DNA of 33,058 bases, taken from contig CAKQFF010000006.1 in assembly GCA_934230685.1 (NCBI GenBank), positions 1-33,058 of the forward strand. Reading direction: 5' to 3'. Made by a program: the position numbers and the translations under genes. This stretch comes from an uncultured Prevotella sp. (GTDB taxonomy: Bacteria; Bacteroidota; Bacteroidia; Bacteroidales; Bacteroidaceae). The notes below the pieces were generated by a model, which was not told the DNA's origin, made no database searches, and saw only the letters and a list, made by a program, of their open reading frames with translations. Below, piece by piece: positions 16,444 through 24,718 of the stretch (its first letter is position 1; every line of letters begins with the position of its first letter).

Positions 16444-18369
16444 TTGAAGACATTTGAAGAATTGGGCGTAAGCGAGGAGATTCGCCGCGCCATCGAGGAA
16501 CTGGGCTTCGAGCATCCAATGCCTGTCCAGGAAGAAGTTATACCCTATTTGCTCGGCAACGGCAACGATGTTATCGCACTCGCACAGACCGGTACGGGCA
16601 AGACTGCAGCTTTCGGTATTCCGCTCTTGCAGCGTACCGACCCCACCAACCGCACAACACAGGCTATCGTAATCTCGCCAACACGCGAGCTGTGCCTGCA
16701 GATAGCCGACGACTTGAAGTCATTCTCAAAATACATTAAAGGCATCAATATCGTGGCCGTATATGGCGGTACATCGATTATCAACCAGATACACGCTCTG
16801 AAACACGGAGCGCAGATTATCGTGGCCACTCCAGGACGACTCATCGACCTTATGCACCGCGGCGCAGCCAAGGTGTCGGAGGTGAAGAACGTTGTGCTGG
16901 ATGAGGCTGACGAGATGCTCAACATGGGATTCTCCGACAGCATCAACGAGATATTCGAGGCTGTGCCTACCGACCGCAACACTCTGCTCTTCTCGGCTAC
17001 TATGAGCAAGGAGATTGAGAAGATTGCCAAGGGCTATCTGCACGACCACAAGGAGATTGTGGTGGGCTCGCGCAACGAGGGTGCCGAGAGTGTCAACCAC
17101 ATATATTATATGGTGAGCGCAAAGGACAAGTATCTTGCACTTAAGCGCATCGTCGATTTCTACCCACGCATCTACGGCATCATCTTCTGCCGCACCAAGG
17201 CTGAAACACAGGAAGTGGCAGACAAACTCATACGCGACGGATACAATGCAGAGCCTTTGCACGGCGACCTCTCGCAGCAGCAGCGCGACATCACCATGCA
17301 GAAGTTCCGCCAGCACATCACCCAGCTTCTTGTTGCCACCGACGTGGCGGCTCGAGGTCTTGACGTTGACGACCTTACTCATGTTATCAACTACGGTATG
17401 CCTGGCGACGTGGAGAGCTACACCCACCGTTCGGGTCGTACCGGACGTGCAGGCAAGAAGGGTACATCCATCAGCATCATCCACACCAAGGAGCGTGGAC
17501 GTGTGCGCGAGATAGAGAAGATTATCGGCAAGCAGTTTGTCGACGGCACTCTGCCTACACCTCAGGAGATTTGCTCAAAGCAGCTGTTCAAGGCTATCGA
17601 TGAGATAGAGAAGGTTGACGTTGACGAGGACCAGATCGCTCCGTTCATGGACGACATCAATCGTCATTTCGAGTATTTCGACAAGGAGGATATCTTAAAG
17701 AAGATTGTGTCGCTTGAGTTTGGCAAGTTCCTCAAGTATTATGCCAACGCTCCAGAGATTGTTAAGCCTTCTGTAGGACGCGACCGTAAGGACCGCTCGG
17801 AGGGACGCGATGGCAAGAAGCGCGAGAAGCGTGCTCCCGAGGCAGGCTACCGCCGACTGTTCATAAACCTTGGCAAGGACGATGGTTTCTATCCTGGCGA
17901 GGTGATGCAGTTCCTCAACCGCAACGTGCATGGCCGACAGGAAGTGGGACATATCGACCTGCTCGCACGCATATCTTATATTGAGGTGCCTGAGCAGGAT
18001 GCCGATAAGGTGATGCGTGCTCTCAACGGTGCTACCTATCGCAACCGTACTGTGCGTTGCAACGATGCCGACGATACAGCTGCCGCATCCTCGTCTGAGG
18101 GCAAGCGCGGAAAGCGCGACGGAGGTTCTCGCTCTACACGCCGCAAAGACAACGACGACTTCTCGCGCTATGAGAAACGCTCAAAGCGCCGCAACGATGA
18201 CGAGGGACGCAATCGCGGACAACGCGGTCAGCGTGGAGCTTCGCGCTATGAGAGTGGACGCAAGGACGACTGGCGACAGTTTATCGACAATCCAGATATA
18301 AAGCTCCGTGGAGAGGAGCCTGACTTCTCGGAAGAGGGATGGGCACGCCGCAAACCACGAAAGAAATAA
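16444..18369 (+). CDS. DEAD-box ATP-dependent RNA helicase with DbpA-type RNA-binding domain
   Basis: A 641-residue helicase using a TTG start at 16444 (MKTFEELGVSEEIRRA); upstream in-frame codons lack family similarity, so the family N-terminus decides the start. Q motif is at 3-34, motif I AQTGTGKT at 47-54, motif II DEAD at 153-156, motif III SAT at 184-186, motif VI HRSGRTGRAG from 328. Residues about 469-545 (YRRLFINLGKDDGFYPGEV and following) look like the DbpA/CsdA RNA-binding domain. The tail (546-641) is rich in Arg, Lys, Asp, Gly and Ser, likely a flexible RNA-binding extension. The probable role is RNA unwinding in ribosome assembly or mRNA turnover. It is monocistronic, ending at a strong terminator. 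Confidence 0.95.
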   Translation: MKTFEELGVSEEIRRAIEELGFEHPMPVQEEVIPYLLGNGNDVIALAQTGTGKTAAFGIPLLQRTDPTNRTTQAIVISPTRELCLQIADDLKSFSKYIKGINIVAVYGGTSIINQIHALKHGAQIIVATPGRLIDLMHRGAAKVSEVKNVVLDEADEMLNMGFSDSINEIFEAVPTDRNTLLFSATMSKEIEKIAKGYLHDHKEIVVGSRNEGAESVNHIYYMVSAKDKYLALKRIVDFYPRIYGIIFCRTKAETQEVADKLIRDGYNAEPLHGDLSQQQRDITMQKFRQHITQLLVATDVAARGLDVDDLTHVINYGMPGDVESYTHRSGRTGRAGKKGTSISIIHTKERGRVREIEKIIGKQFVDGTLPTPQEICSKQLFKAIDEIEKVDVDEDQIAPFMDDINRHFEYFDKEDILKKIVSLEFGKFLKYYANAPEIVKPSVGRDRKDRSEGRDGKKREKRAPEAGYRRLFINLGKDDGFYPGEVMQFLNRNVHGRQEVGHIDLLARISYIEVPEQDADKVMRALNGATYRNRTVRCNDADDTAAASSSEGKRGKRDGGSRSTRRKDNDDFSRYEKRSKRRNDDEGRNRGQRGQRGASRYESGRKDDWRQFIDNPDIKLRGEEPDFSEEGWARRKPRKK

Positions 18370-18397
18370 CTTGAATAGGGCACACAACAAAAAAGTT

Positions 18398-18448
18398 AAG
18401 GGCGAATTGCCAAAAAGAGTCTCTTTTTTTTGGCAGTTCGCCCTTTTT
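18398..18448 (+). terminator. Strong intrinsic terminator of the helicase gene
   Basis: AAGGGCGAATTGCCAAAAAGAG (18398-18419, given here only as arm limits) pairs with 18421-18445; the core AAGGGCGAAyTGCCAAAA stem has one G-T wobble and ends in a T-run (18441-18448 CCCTTTTT). The stem is A-rich on its left side and T-rich on its right, so it could work in both directions. Confidence 0.85.
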
Positions 18449-18460
18449 CGCTTATTTTTG
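18429..18460 (+). promoter_or_regulatory. Promoter of DUF4254 gene, overlapping the helicase terminator
   Basis: TTTG at 18429-18432 and TATTTTTG at 18453-18460 are 20 nt apart, an excellent match to the Bacteroidetes consensus. The -33 element is inside the right arm of the terminator hairpin (18421-18445). The leader to the start at 18532 would be about 65 nt. Confidence 0.7.
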
Positions 18461-18531
18461 TAAGCTGTAGATTGAACAAGTCTACTCGTTACACCCTAAA
18501 TGCTAATATTAACAAAAACTCTAAAACGAAT

Positions 18532-19137
18532 ATGTCATTCTCAGAACTTTGTAACAACATTTTCAACAAGGCTATTGTCGACTATCACATCAAGGACAAT
18601 ATCGAGACGCCTATCAACAACCCCTACGAACGCGACGAGATAGAGAACCGACTCTACCTGAAATGCTGGATTGACACCGTGCAGTGGCATTTTGAGGATA
18701 TTATCCGCGACCCGCACATCGACCCCGTAGAGGCTCTCTCGCTGAAGCGCCGTATCGACCGTTCAAACCAGGACCGTACAGATCTTGTTGAGCAGATTGA
18801 CTCTTATTTCCGTCAGAAGTATAGCGATGTGAATGTGTTGCCCGACGCACGTCTCAACACAGAGTCGCCGGCGTGGGCTGTCGACCGTCTCTCTATACTC
18901 GCACTCAAGATTTATCACATGCGCGAGCAGGTAGAGCGCACCGACGCTACCGATGAGCATCGTCAGAAATGTCAGGCCAAGCTTAATGTACTGCTTGAGC
19001 AGCAGCGCGACCTCTCGCTTGCCATCGACCAGCTGCTCGACGACATTCAGGCTGGACGCAAGTACATGAAAGTGTACCGTCAGATGAAGATGTATAACGA
19101 CCCGTCGACAAACCCGGTTCTTTACAAGAAGAATTAA
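18532..19137 (+). CDS. DUF4254 domain-containing protein
   Basis: A 201-residue protein starting at the ATG at 18532 (MSFSELCNNIFN). In-frame codons further upstream lie in the terminator and promoter region, so they are not used. The sequence is soluble and mostly helical, with NPYERDEIENRLYLKCWIDT, WHFEDIIRDPHIDP and a central segment PAWAVDRLSILALKIYHMREQ, which fit the DUF4254 family. Function is unknown. The gene lies 9 nt before a family 9 glycosyltransferase gene; this pairing suggests a link to lipopolysaccharide core or other glycan synthesis. No catalytic residues were recognised. Confidence 0.85.
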   Translation: MSFSELCNNIFNKAIVDYHIKDNIETPINNPYERDEIENRLYLKCWIDTVQWHFEDIIRDPHIDPVEALSLKRRIDRSNQDRTDLVEQIDSYFRQKYSDVNVLPDARLNTESPAWAVDRLSILALKIYHMREQVERTDATDEHRQKCQAKLNVLLEQQRDLSLAIDQLLDDIQAGRKYMKVYRQMKMYNDPSTNPVLYKKN

Positions 19138-19146
19138 TAATTTAGA

Positions 19147-20196
19147 ATGAAAACCGACCATCTCCTAATAATGCGCTTCTCGGCCATGGGCGATGTAGCT
19201 ATGCTTGTGCCTGTGGTCAGTTCTTTGGCGCGACAGTATCCCGACTTGCGCATAACTGTGCTGAGCCGCCCGTTCGCACGCCCATTTTTCGAAGAGTTGG
19301 CTCCTAACGTGGGATTTATGGAGGCGGATCTCAAGGGCGAGTATCATGGGGTGTCGGGACTCAACGCCCTTTACCGTCGGTTGGTGGCTAAGAATTTCAC
19401 AGCCATTGCCGACATGCACAACATCCTGCGCTCGTCTTATCTACGCATGCGCTTCAATCTTGCCCGCTACCGTGTGGAACATATCGACAAGCATCGCCGT
19501 GAGCGTCGCCAGCTGGTTTCTGCCAAGGACCACGTCATGCAACAGCTACCCACATCGTTTGAGAACTATACCGATGTGCTCGAACGGTTGGGATTCCCCG
19601 TAAAACTGGAGTTCGACTCTATCTTCCCGTCTACGGGAGGCAATCTTCGGCTTATCAGCCAAAGTGTGGGCGAGAAAAAGATGTTTCAGCAGTGGATAGG
19701 CATTGCTCCGTTTGCCGCTCATAAGGGAAAGATTTATCCTACGGAGAAGATGGAGCTAGTGATTGCCGAATTGATTCGTCGCCATCCATCGTGTCGTATA
19801 TTCCTTTTTGGTGGAGGAGAACGTGAGTTTAATGTGCTCAACGACTGGTGCTCGCGTTATAAAAACTGTGTCAACGCTTCGGCCACGCTCGGCTCCTTGC
19901 AGCAGGAAATGATTCTCATGAGTCATCTTGATGTTATGGTGTCGATGGATAGTGCCAACATGCACTTGGCTTCAATATGTGGCACACGTGTTGTAAGTGT
20001 GTGGGGAGCCACACATCCGTTTGCAGGATTTATGGGTTGGCATCAGAACATGGACGACGCTGTGCAGCTCGATATGCCTTGCCGTCCGTGCTCAATCTAT
20101 GGCAACTGTCCTTGCCGACGTGGCGACTATGCCTGCCTTATGGACATAGAGCCTGTGATGATAGTGGAAAGAGTGGAAACTGCACTTAAGAAATAA
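19147..20196 (+). CDS. Glycosyltransferase family 9 (heptosyltransferase-like)
   Basis: A 349-residue GT-B glycosyltransferase. The N-terminal Rossmann part begins HLLIMRFSAMGDVAMLVPVV (the usual RxxxxGD start of ADP-heptose transferases). The C-terminal part contains IGIAPFAAHKGKIYP, the donor-binding FLFGGGERE and the family segment DVMVSMDSANMHLASICGTRVVSVWGATHPFAG. GT9 enzymes add heptose or related sugars to lipid A core on the cytosolic face of the inner membrane. The true sugar donor in Bacteroidales is not evident from sequence. A Cys cluster near the C-terminus (PCRPCSIYGNCPCRRGDYAC) is notable. It follows the DUF4254 gene by 9 nt and is cotranscribed with it. Confidence 0.92.
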   Translation: MKTDHLLIMRFSAMGDVAMLVPVVSSLARQYPDLRITVLSRPFARPFFEELAPNVGFMEADLKGEYHGVSGLNALYRRLVAKNFTAIADMHNILRSSYLRMRFNLARYRVEHIDKHRRERRQLVSAKDHVMQQLPTSFENYTDVLERLGFPVKLEFDSIFPSTGGNLRLISQSVGEKKMFQQWIGIAPFAAHKGKIYPTEKMELVIAELIRRHPSCRIFLFGGGEREFNVLNDWCSRYKNCVNASATLGSLQQEMILMSHLDVMVSMDSANMHLASICGTRVVSVWGATHPFAGFMGWHQNMDDAVQLDMPCRPCSIYGNCPCRRGDYACLMDIEPVMIVERVETALKK

Positions 20197-20204
20197 ATAG
20201 TATC

Positions 20205-20320
20205 AAGAACTAAGGAATAAGAAGCAAGAATTATGATAACTGTTAGTTAGGCAATGTGTTATTGGCATGTAGTGCCACACATTATATATCATAATTCTTA
20301 ATTCTTATTCCTTAATTCTT
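20205..20320. repeat. Inverted repeat with 34-nt arms built from 7-nt units
   Basis: Arms 20205-20238 and 20287-20320 are complementary at all but three positions; the loop is 48 nt. The arms are built from heptamers such as AAGAACT, AAGGAAT, AAGAAGC, AAGAATT on the left and AATTCTT, ATTCCTT on the right. It lies downstream of the GT9 gene and may act as a terminator, but no T-run of the usual kind follows. Similar heptamer arrays occur at 25707-25741 and 29461-29580. Confidence 0.85.
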
Positions 20321-20357
20321 TTATACCCTTTGACTTCGCAAAAATAGATTAAAAATC

Positions 20358-20388
20358 TTGGCGTATCGGCGAAAATGCCCTAACTTTG
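20358..20388 (+). promoter_or_regulatory. Promoter of the PCMD lipoprotein operon
   Basis: TTG at 20358-20360 and TAACTTTG at 20381-20388 are 20 nt apart, matching the Bacteroidetes consensus. The leader before the ATG at 20423 is about 29 nt. Confidence 0.65.
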
Positions 20389-20422
20389 TATTCGCAAAAT
20401 TATATATAATACATAGTTTTTA

Positions 20423-21568
20423 ATGTCCAAGTCTTATCTTTTAGCTTTTACAGCTGTTGTGAGCATATTGCTCACATCTTGCTTCAAGGACGAACCGCTT
20501 AATGCCGAATGCGACATTGAGCAGGCTTATCTCCACGCTGACCAACCTTCGGAGATATTCGTGAAACCTACCGACAGCATTGCCATAACAAATGAGACGG
20601 CACGTGTTGTCACATTCAAAGTGCGCAAAGGCACCGACCTTTCGGCTCTTGCGCCAAAGTTTATGATTACACCTGGAGCCACGATTTCTCCGGAAAACGG
20701 ATCGGTGCAGGATTTCTCGAAAGGTGGAGTTGTTTATACCGTTACTTCAGAGGATCGAGCATATAAAAAGAGCTACTTGGTAAGATTTAACGATGGCGGC
20801 TATTTCCCATCGGAACTTGACTTCGAGCATTTCTTCCTTGAACCCGACAAGGAGAAGTATTACATGTGGACAGACATCGACGAGAATGGGGTGGAGATGC
20901 TCAATTGGGCTTCTGGAAACGCTGGTTTTGCCATTGTAGGTGGCAAGGCTACTCCCGATGGCTATCCTACAACTCCCTACGACGATGGATTGGACGGCAA
21001 GGCTGTGAAACTCACTACTCGTTCTACGGGTAAGCCTGGTGCGGCATTCAGAATGCCTATTGCCGCTGGCAATCTGTTCACAGGCTCGTTCAACGCCACT
21101 ACTGCAACGATGCGTCCTCTTGAGTCTACACGTTTCGGCGATGGTCCTTTCTGTATAGTCGACAAGAAGCCTGTAAGATTCAAGGGCTACTACCAGTATA
21201 CTCCAGGCGAGACAATCACCAATCGCCAGGGTGCAACGGTGGAGGGCATTGACCAAGGCGACCTCTATGCTGTACTCTTCAAGAATACAACGGCCGACGG
21301 TAAGCAGTTCTGGCTTGATGGCACCAACGTCAAGACAAGTCAGCAGATTGTGGCTCTTGCTTTGGCAGGGCCGGTCGACAAGACCGAAGGTGGATGGAAG
21401 GAGTTTAATGTGGCGTTCGACTACATTACAGATTTCGACCCTGAATTGCTTGCCAACCATGGCTACAGTCTTGCTGTAGTGTTCACTTCAAGCTGCGGAG
21501 GAGCCGACTTTGTTGGAGCTGTAGGCAGCGAGTTGCTTGTCGACAAGGTAAGGATAGTGATGGAATAA
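20423..21568 (+). CDS. PCMD domain-containing lipoprotein
   Basis: A 381-residue lipoprotein: hydrophobic residues 5-17 and lipobox LTS-Cys20. Residues about 45-125 look like an Ig-like/beta-sandwich module (ARVVTFKVRKGTDLSALAPKFMITPGATISP). Residues about 130-381 fit the PCMD family (putative carbohydrate metabolism domain): WASGNAGFAIVGG, GKAVKLTTRS, AGNLFTGSF and the terminal GSELLVDKVRIV. Proteins of this type are surface or periplasmic and may bind glycans; no catalytic residues were recognised. It is first of a three-gene unit with a beta-barrel (50 nt downstream) and a calycin-like protein, which suggests one outer-membrane assembly. Confidence 0.85.
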   Translation: MSKSYLLAFTAVVSILLTSCFKDEPLNAECDIEQAYLHADQPSEIFVKPTDSIAITNETARVVTFKVRKGTDLSALAPKFMITPGATISPENGSVQDFSKGGVVYTVTSEDRAYKKSYLVRFNDGGYFPSELDFEHFFLEPDKEKYYMWTDIDENGVEMLNWASGNAGFAIVGGKATPDGYPTTPYDDGLDGKAVKLTTRSTGKPGAAFRMPIAAGNLFTGSFNATTATMRPLESTRFGDGPFCIVDKKPVRFKGYYQYTPGETITNRQGATVEGIDQGDLYAVLFKNTTADGKQFWLDGTNVKTSQQIVALALAGPVDKTEGGWKEFNVAFDYITDFDPELLANHGYSLAVVFTSSCGGADFVGAVGSELLVDKVRIVME

Positions 21569-21618
21569 AAGTACGGAGTACGGGAATATAACATACCTTT
21601 AATATACGAAACAACAAG

Positions 21619-22371
21619 ATGAAAAGATACATAATTTCTACCGCTCTCCTTGTGCTTTTTGCTGTGCAGAGCTTTGGCATAGACATCTTCGACAATCTGC
21701 GCTATCAGGCGCGTCTTGGCTACAATCTTGGCGGTACCGCTCCTGTGGGAATGCCGGCAGAGATACGTTCGCTCGACAAGTTCAAGCCTAAAGCCAATCT
21801 CCTTATTGGTCTCGACGCTTATAAGCCGTTGACCGACAAATGGGGCATTATGGCTGGTTTTCATTATGAGAACAAGGGTATGGAGACTGATGCACGTGTT
21901 AAGAACTACCACATGGAGATGCGCTATACCGACAGAACCATTGAGGGAATGTTCACTGGAAATGTAGTTACCAAGGTGGAGGAATGGATGGTCACAATGC
22001 CATTGCAAGCCACTTATGATATCTCGCAGAATGTGAGGCTGAAGGCAGGTCCGTATTTCTCTTATGTGATGTCAAACGATTTCTCGGGTTATGCCTACGA
22101 CGGTTATCTGCGTGAGGGCGACCCCACAGGACAGAAGATAGAGCTTGGACATGGCGAGGGCGATCGTGGCGACTACGACTTCACCGATGACTTGCGCCAT
22201 TGGCAGTTTGGTGTGGATGTAGGTGCCGACTGGTATTTCTCAAAGCATCTCGGCATGTATGCCGACTTGTCGTGGGGACTCTCTGCCGTGTTCAAGAAAG
22301 ACTTCAAGACGATTTCGCAGAAGCTATATCCAATATATGGTAGTGTGGGACTTATTTACAAACTGAAATAA
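21619..22371 (+). CDS. Outer-membrane beta-barrel protein (PorT / OmpA-barrel-like)
   Basis: A 250-residue protein with a signal peptide (about residues 1-19, FAVQSFG). The mature sequence alternates polar and hydrophobic residues as in an eight- to ten-stranded barrel: YQARLGYNLGGT, PKANLLIGLDAYKPL, WGIMAGFHYENKGM, VRLKAGPYFSYVMS, FGVDVGADWYFSKHLGMYADLSWGL. It ends GSVGLIYKLK, where the terminal strand is a typical beta-signal. This fits the porin/PorT-like families of Bacteroidetes. Its partner genes encode a PCMD lipoprotein and a calycin-like protein, so a joint role at the surface is likely. Ligand unknown. Confidence 0.85.
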   Translation: MKRYIISTALLVLFAVQSFGIDIFDNLRYQARLGYNLGGTAPVGMPAEIRSLDKFKPKANLLIGLDAYKPLTDKWGIMAGFHYENKGMETDARVKNYHMEMRYTDRTIEGMFTGNVVTKVEEWMVTMPLQATYDISQNVRLKAGPYFSYVMSNDFSGYAYDGYLREGDPTGQKIELGHGEGDRGDYDFTDDLRHWQFGVDVGADWYFSKHLGMYADLSWGLSAVFKKDFKTISQKLYPIYGSVGLIYKLK

Positions 22372-22395
22372 TTAACTCAAAAAACATTTGTTATT

Positions 22396-23016
22396 ATGAA
22401 GAAGATTTTACTTTCAATGTTCGCTTTGGTTGTAGCGATAGCAGCAAATGCTGCCACAACAGTAGAAACAACTATTTTTCATGGCAAGCTCGGCATAGAC
22501 ATTACAGGTGGAAAACCTAACATGGAAGATGCAACTGACGCTACCATTACAGTAAGCAAGATGGATGACGACACATACACTTTTGTGCTCAATAAGTTCT
22601 CTTTCGGCGAAATGCTTATTGGCGATGCTACTGTCAGTGGGCTAACTTATGAGCAAAAGGATGGTGCTGTGATTCTTACAGCAACCGACAAGGAGGCTCC
22701 TATCACAAACGGTGGTGAGATTGCAGAGCTTATAGGAGGCAAGGTCAACATGACGTTGACAGCCACTATCAAGGACGGTCAGATGATTGCCGACTTAGAC
22801 AAAATAGAAGTTTATCTTTCAGGACCTGATGCTGACCCGCTGGTTGTAAGTGCCCGTTTTGAATCAACTTCTTCTGAGACAGGCATCAATACTGTGACAA
22901 CTTATGGTAAATTGTCACGTGTTTATGACCTCTCTGGTCGTGAGCTTCCGGCTTTGAAGAAAGGTCTTAACATAGTAAAGACTGAGGACGGCAAGACTGT
23001 GAAGGTTATAAAGTAA
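22396..23016 (+). CDS. Calycin-like domain-containing exported protein
   Basis: A 206-residue protein with a signal peptide (residues 1-19, ending AIAANA). Residues about 20-155 form a small beta-rich domain with GKLGIDITGGKPNMED, ATITVSKMDDDTYTFVLNKFSF and ATIKDGQMIADLDKIEV, fitting the calycin-like (lipocalin-related) family of Bacteroidetes. The last 35 residues (RVYDLSGRELPALKKGLNIV and on) are a separate tail similar to that of the M6 peptidase at 6001-8151 and likely a short surface-sorting signal. The gene starts 24 nt after the barrel gene and closes the operon. A small hydrophobic ligand is possible from the fold, but this is inference. Confidence 0.85.
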   Translation: MKKILLSMFALVVAIAANAATTVETTIFHGKLGIDITGGKPNMEDATDATITVSKMDDDTYTFVLNKFSFGEMLIGDATVSGLTYEQKDGAVILTATDKEAPITNGGEIAELIGGKVNMTLTATIKDGQMIADLDKIEVYLSGPDADPLVVSARFESTSSETGINTVTTYGKLSRVYDLSGRELPALKKGLNIVKTEDGKTVKVIK

Positions 23017-23075
23017 GGGTGATACTTACGAAAGATTATTTAAACGACTATATAAACAACAGAAAACAAATTATT

Positions 23076-23127
23076 GTTTAGCATTAGGAGGTCGAGTGAG
23101 GAATCGCTCAACCTCTTAATGCTAAAC
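23076..23127. repeat. Hairpin-forming inverted repeat, possible terminator
   Basis: Arms 23076-23096 and 23107-23127 (GTTTAGCATTAGGAGGTCGAG and its near complement, limits given) match at 19 of 21 positions with a 10-nt loop. It sits between the calycin-like gene and ung and probably ends the surface operon, although no T-run follows. Confidence 0.75.
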
Positions 23128-23152
23128 ATAATAACCCAAAACATTCATAATA

Positions 23153-23818
23153 ATGAACGTAAAGATAGAACCCTCGTGGCACGACCATTTGCAGTCGGAA
23201 TTCTCGCAGCCATATTTTGCACAGCTCACCGACTTTGTGCGTCACGAATACTCCACACAGACTTGCTATCCTCCGGGAAAACTCATATTCAATGCCTTTA
23301 ACCTCTGTCCGTTTGACAAAGTGAAGGTGGTTATCATAGGACAGGACCCGTATCATGAGCCAGGACAGGCCCAGGGACTAAGTTTTTCTGTGGCTCCTGG
23401 CGTTCCATTCCCACCATCGCTTCAGAATATTTTCAAGGAGATACAGCTTGACCTTGGCAAGCCAATCCCTCAGACTGGCGACCTTACTCGTTGGGCACAG
23501 CAGGGAGTATTGCTGCTCAATGCCACTCTTACTGTGCGTGCCCATCAGGCTGCATCGCATCAGCGTCGTGGTTGGGAGACTTTCACCGATGCTGCCATAC
23601 GTGCCCTATCAGCTGGCAAGGACCATGTGGCATTCATCTTGTGGGGTGGCTACGCTCGTTCAAAGGCGTCGTTAATCGACCGCTCCAAGCATCTCATTCT
23701 TGAGTCGGTGCATCCATCACCGCTTTCAGCCAACCGTGGCGGATGGTTTGGCAATCATCATTTCTCGCGTTGCAACCAATGGCTTATGGAGCATGGCGAA
23801 GAACCAATAGAGTGGTAA
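23153..23818 (+). CDS. ung: Uracil-DNA glycosylase (family 1)
   Basis: A 221-residue cytosolic DNA repair enzyme of normal length. The catalytic water-activating motif GQDPYH is at residues 63-68 (Asp65). FSVAPGVPFPPSLQNIFKE supplies the Pro-rich loop, LLLNATLTVRAHQAASH contains the uracil-recognising Asn, and HPSPLSANRG (from His187) is the DNA-intercalation loop with the conserved His and Leu191. It removes uracil from DNA by cutting the glycosidic bond, starting base excision repair. It lies behind the hairpin at 23076-23127 and is probably transcribed apart from the surface operon. The ATG at 23153 gives the family N-terminus. Confidence 0.97.
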   Translation: MNVKIEPSWHDHLQSEFSQPYFAQLTDFVRHEYSTQTCYPPGKLIFNAFNLCPFDKVKVVIIGQDPYHEPGQAQGLSFSVAPGVPFPPSLQNIFKEIQLDLGKPIPQTGDLTRWAQQGVLLLNATLTVRAHQAASHQRRGWETFTDAAIRALSAGKDHVAFILWGGYARSKASLIDRSKHLILESVHPSPLSANRGGWFGNHHFSRCNQWLMEHGEEPIEW

Positions 23819-23942
23819 AGGCATAAATTACCACGGTTAGGGCATAAACTAAAGTAGCATAAGATTATGCTGAAGTAGTTAAGCCATAAAGAAAAAAGAG
23901 TCAAGTCAATAGATACAAACAATAAATAAAGCAATAAATCCA

Positions 23943-24527
23943 ATGATTTTAGAAATATCCAATATCCTTGTTTCTTCAGATATTATCACAGAGCAGTTCT
24001 GTTGCGATCTCGACAAATGTCACGGTATCTGCTGTGTGGAAGGCGACGCTGGAGCACCTGTCACACTTGATGAGATAGCAGGTATAGAAGATTCGCTCGA
24101 CACCGTGTGGAGCGATATGTCAGCCTCTGCACAGGCTGTAGTCGACAAGCAAGGTGTGGCTTATACCGATCGTGAGGGTGACCTCGTGACGAGTATTGTT
24201 GGTGGTAAGGACTGTGTGTTCACTTGCTATGAGAACGGTTGTTGCCTATGCGCCCTTGAGCGTGCCTATCGACAGGGCAAAACATCGTTCATCAAACCCA
24301 TCTCATGTGCTCTCTATCCGATACGCGAGAAGAAAATCAACAACGACCTCATCGCCCTTAATTATAATAGGTGGGATGTGTGCCGCGATGCTGTGAAGAA
24401 GGGTCGCGAACTCGGACTTCCTGTTTACCGCTTTCTTGAAGGTCCGCTTGTGAGACGTTTTGGCAAGGAATGGTACGATGAACTGTGTGTGGTGGCAGAG
24501 GAACTCAAGCGTTCGGGGATAGTATAG
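23943..24527 (+). CDS. DUF3109 family Cys-rich protein
   Basis: A 194-residue soluble protein with clustered cysteines: Cys20, Cys21, Cys26, Cys30, Cys31, then Cys91, Cys95, Cys100, Cys101, Cys103 and Cys122 in PISCALYPI. This pattern and the segments CDLDKCHGICCVEGDAGAP and SFIKPISCALYPIR fit DUF3109, a family related to YkgJ-type zinc or iron binding proteins. The cysteines suggest a metal or Fe-S site. No enzyme activity is known for the family. The gene stands between ung and the citrate genes, with 124 nt upstream. The adjoining spacer has no clear -7 box of its own. Confidence 0.88.
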   Translation: MILEISNILVSSDIITEQFCCDLDKCHGICCVEGDAGAPVTLDEIAGIEDSLDTVWSDMSASAQAVVDKQGVAYTDREGDLVTSIVGGKDCVFTCYENGCCLCALERAYRQGKTSFIKPISCALYPIREKKINNDLIALNYNRWDVCRDAVKKGRELGLPVYRFLEGPLVRRFGKEWYDELCVVAEELKRSGIV

Positions 24528-24582
24528 TCTTGTGCTATTTTTACAAACTCTGTCAGAAGCCCAAAAAATCATTGTCAAAAAG

Positions 24583-24613
24583 TTTGCTCGTAACATAAAA
24601 ATATGTATCTTTA
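24583..24613 (+). promoter_or_regulatory. Promoter of the citX-citCG operon
   Basis: TTTG at 24583-24586 and TATCTTTA at 24606-24613 are 19 nt apart, one base from the Bacteroidetes consensus. The leader to the ATG at 24719 is about 100 nt. Confidence 0.6.
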
Positions 24614-24718
24614 CACCGTGAAATCCAAGTCCGCATTGCCTATGTGTTTTGTGCGGACACAACCCTAAATCTACTAATATTCTATACTATAAACATATCA
24701 AAAAGTAAGCAAACGATT

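Noticed and set aside
18430..18531. Upstream extension of the DUF4254 gene by 34 codons
   Set aside because: The extension covers the terminator arm and promoter, and the family start is at 18532.
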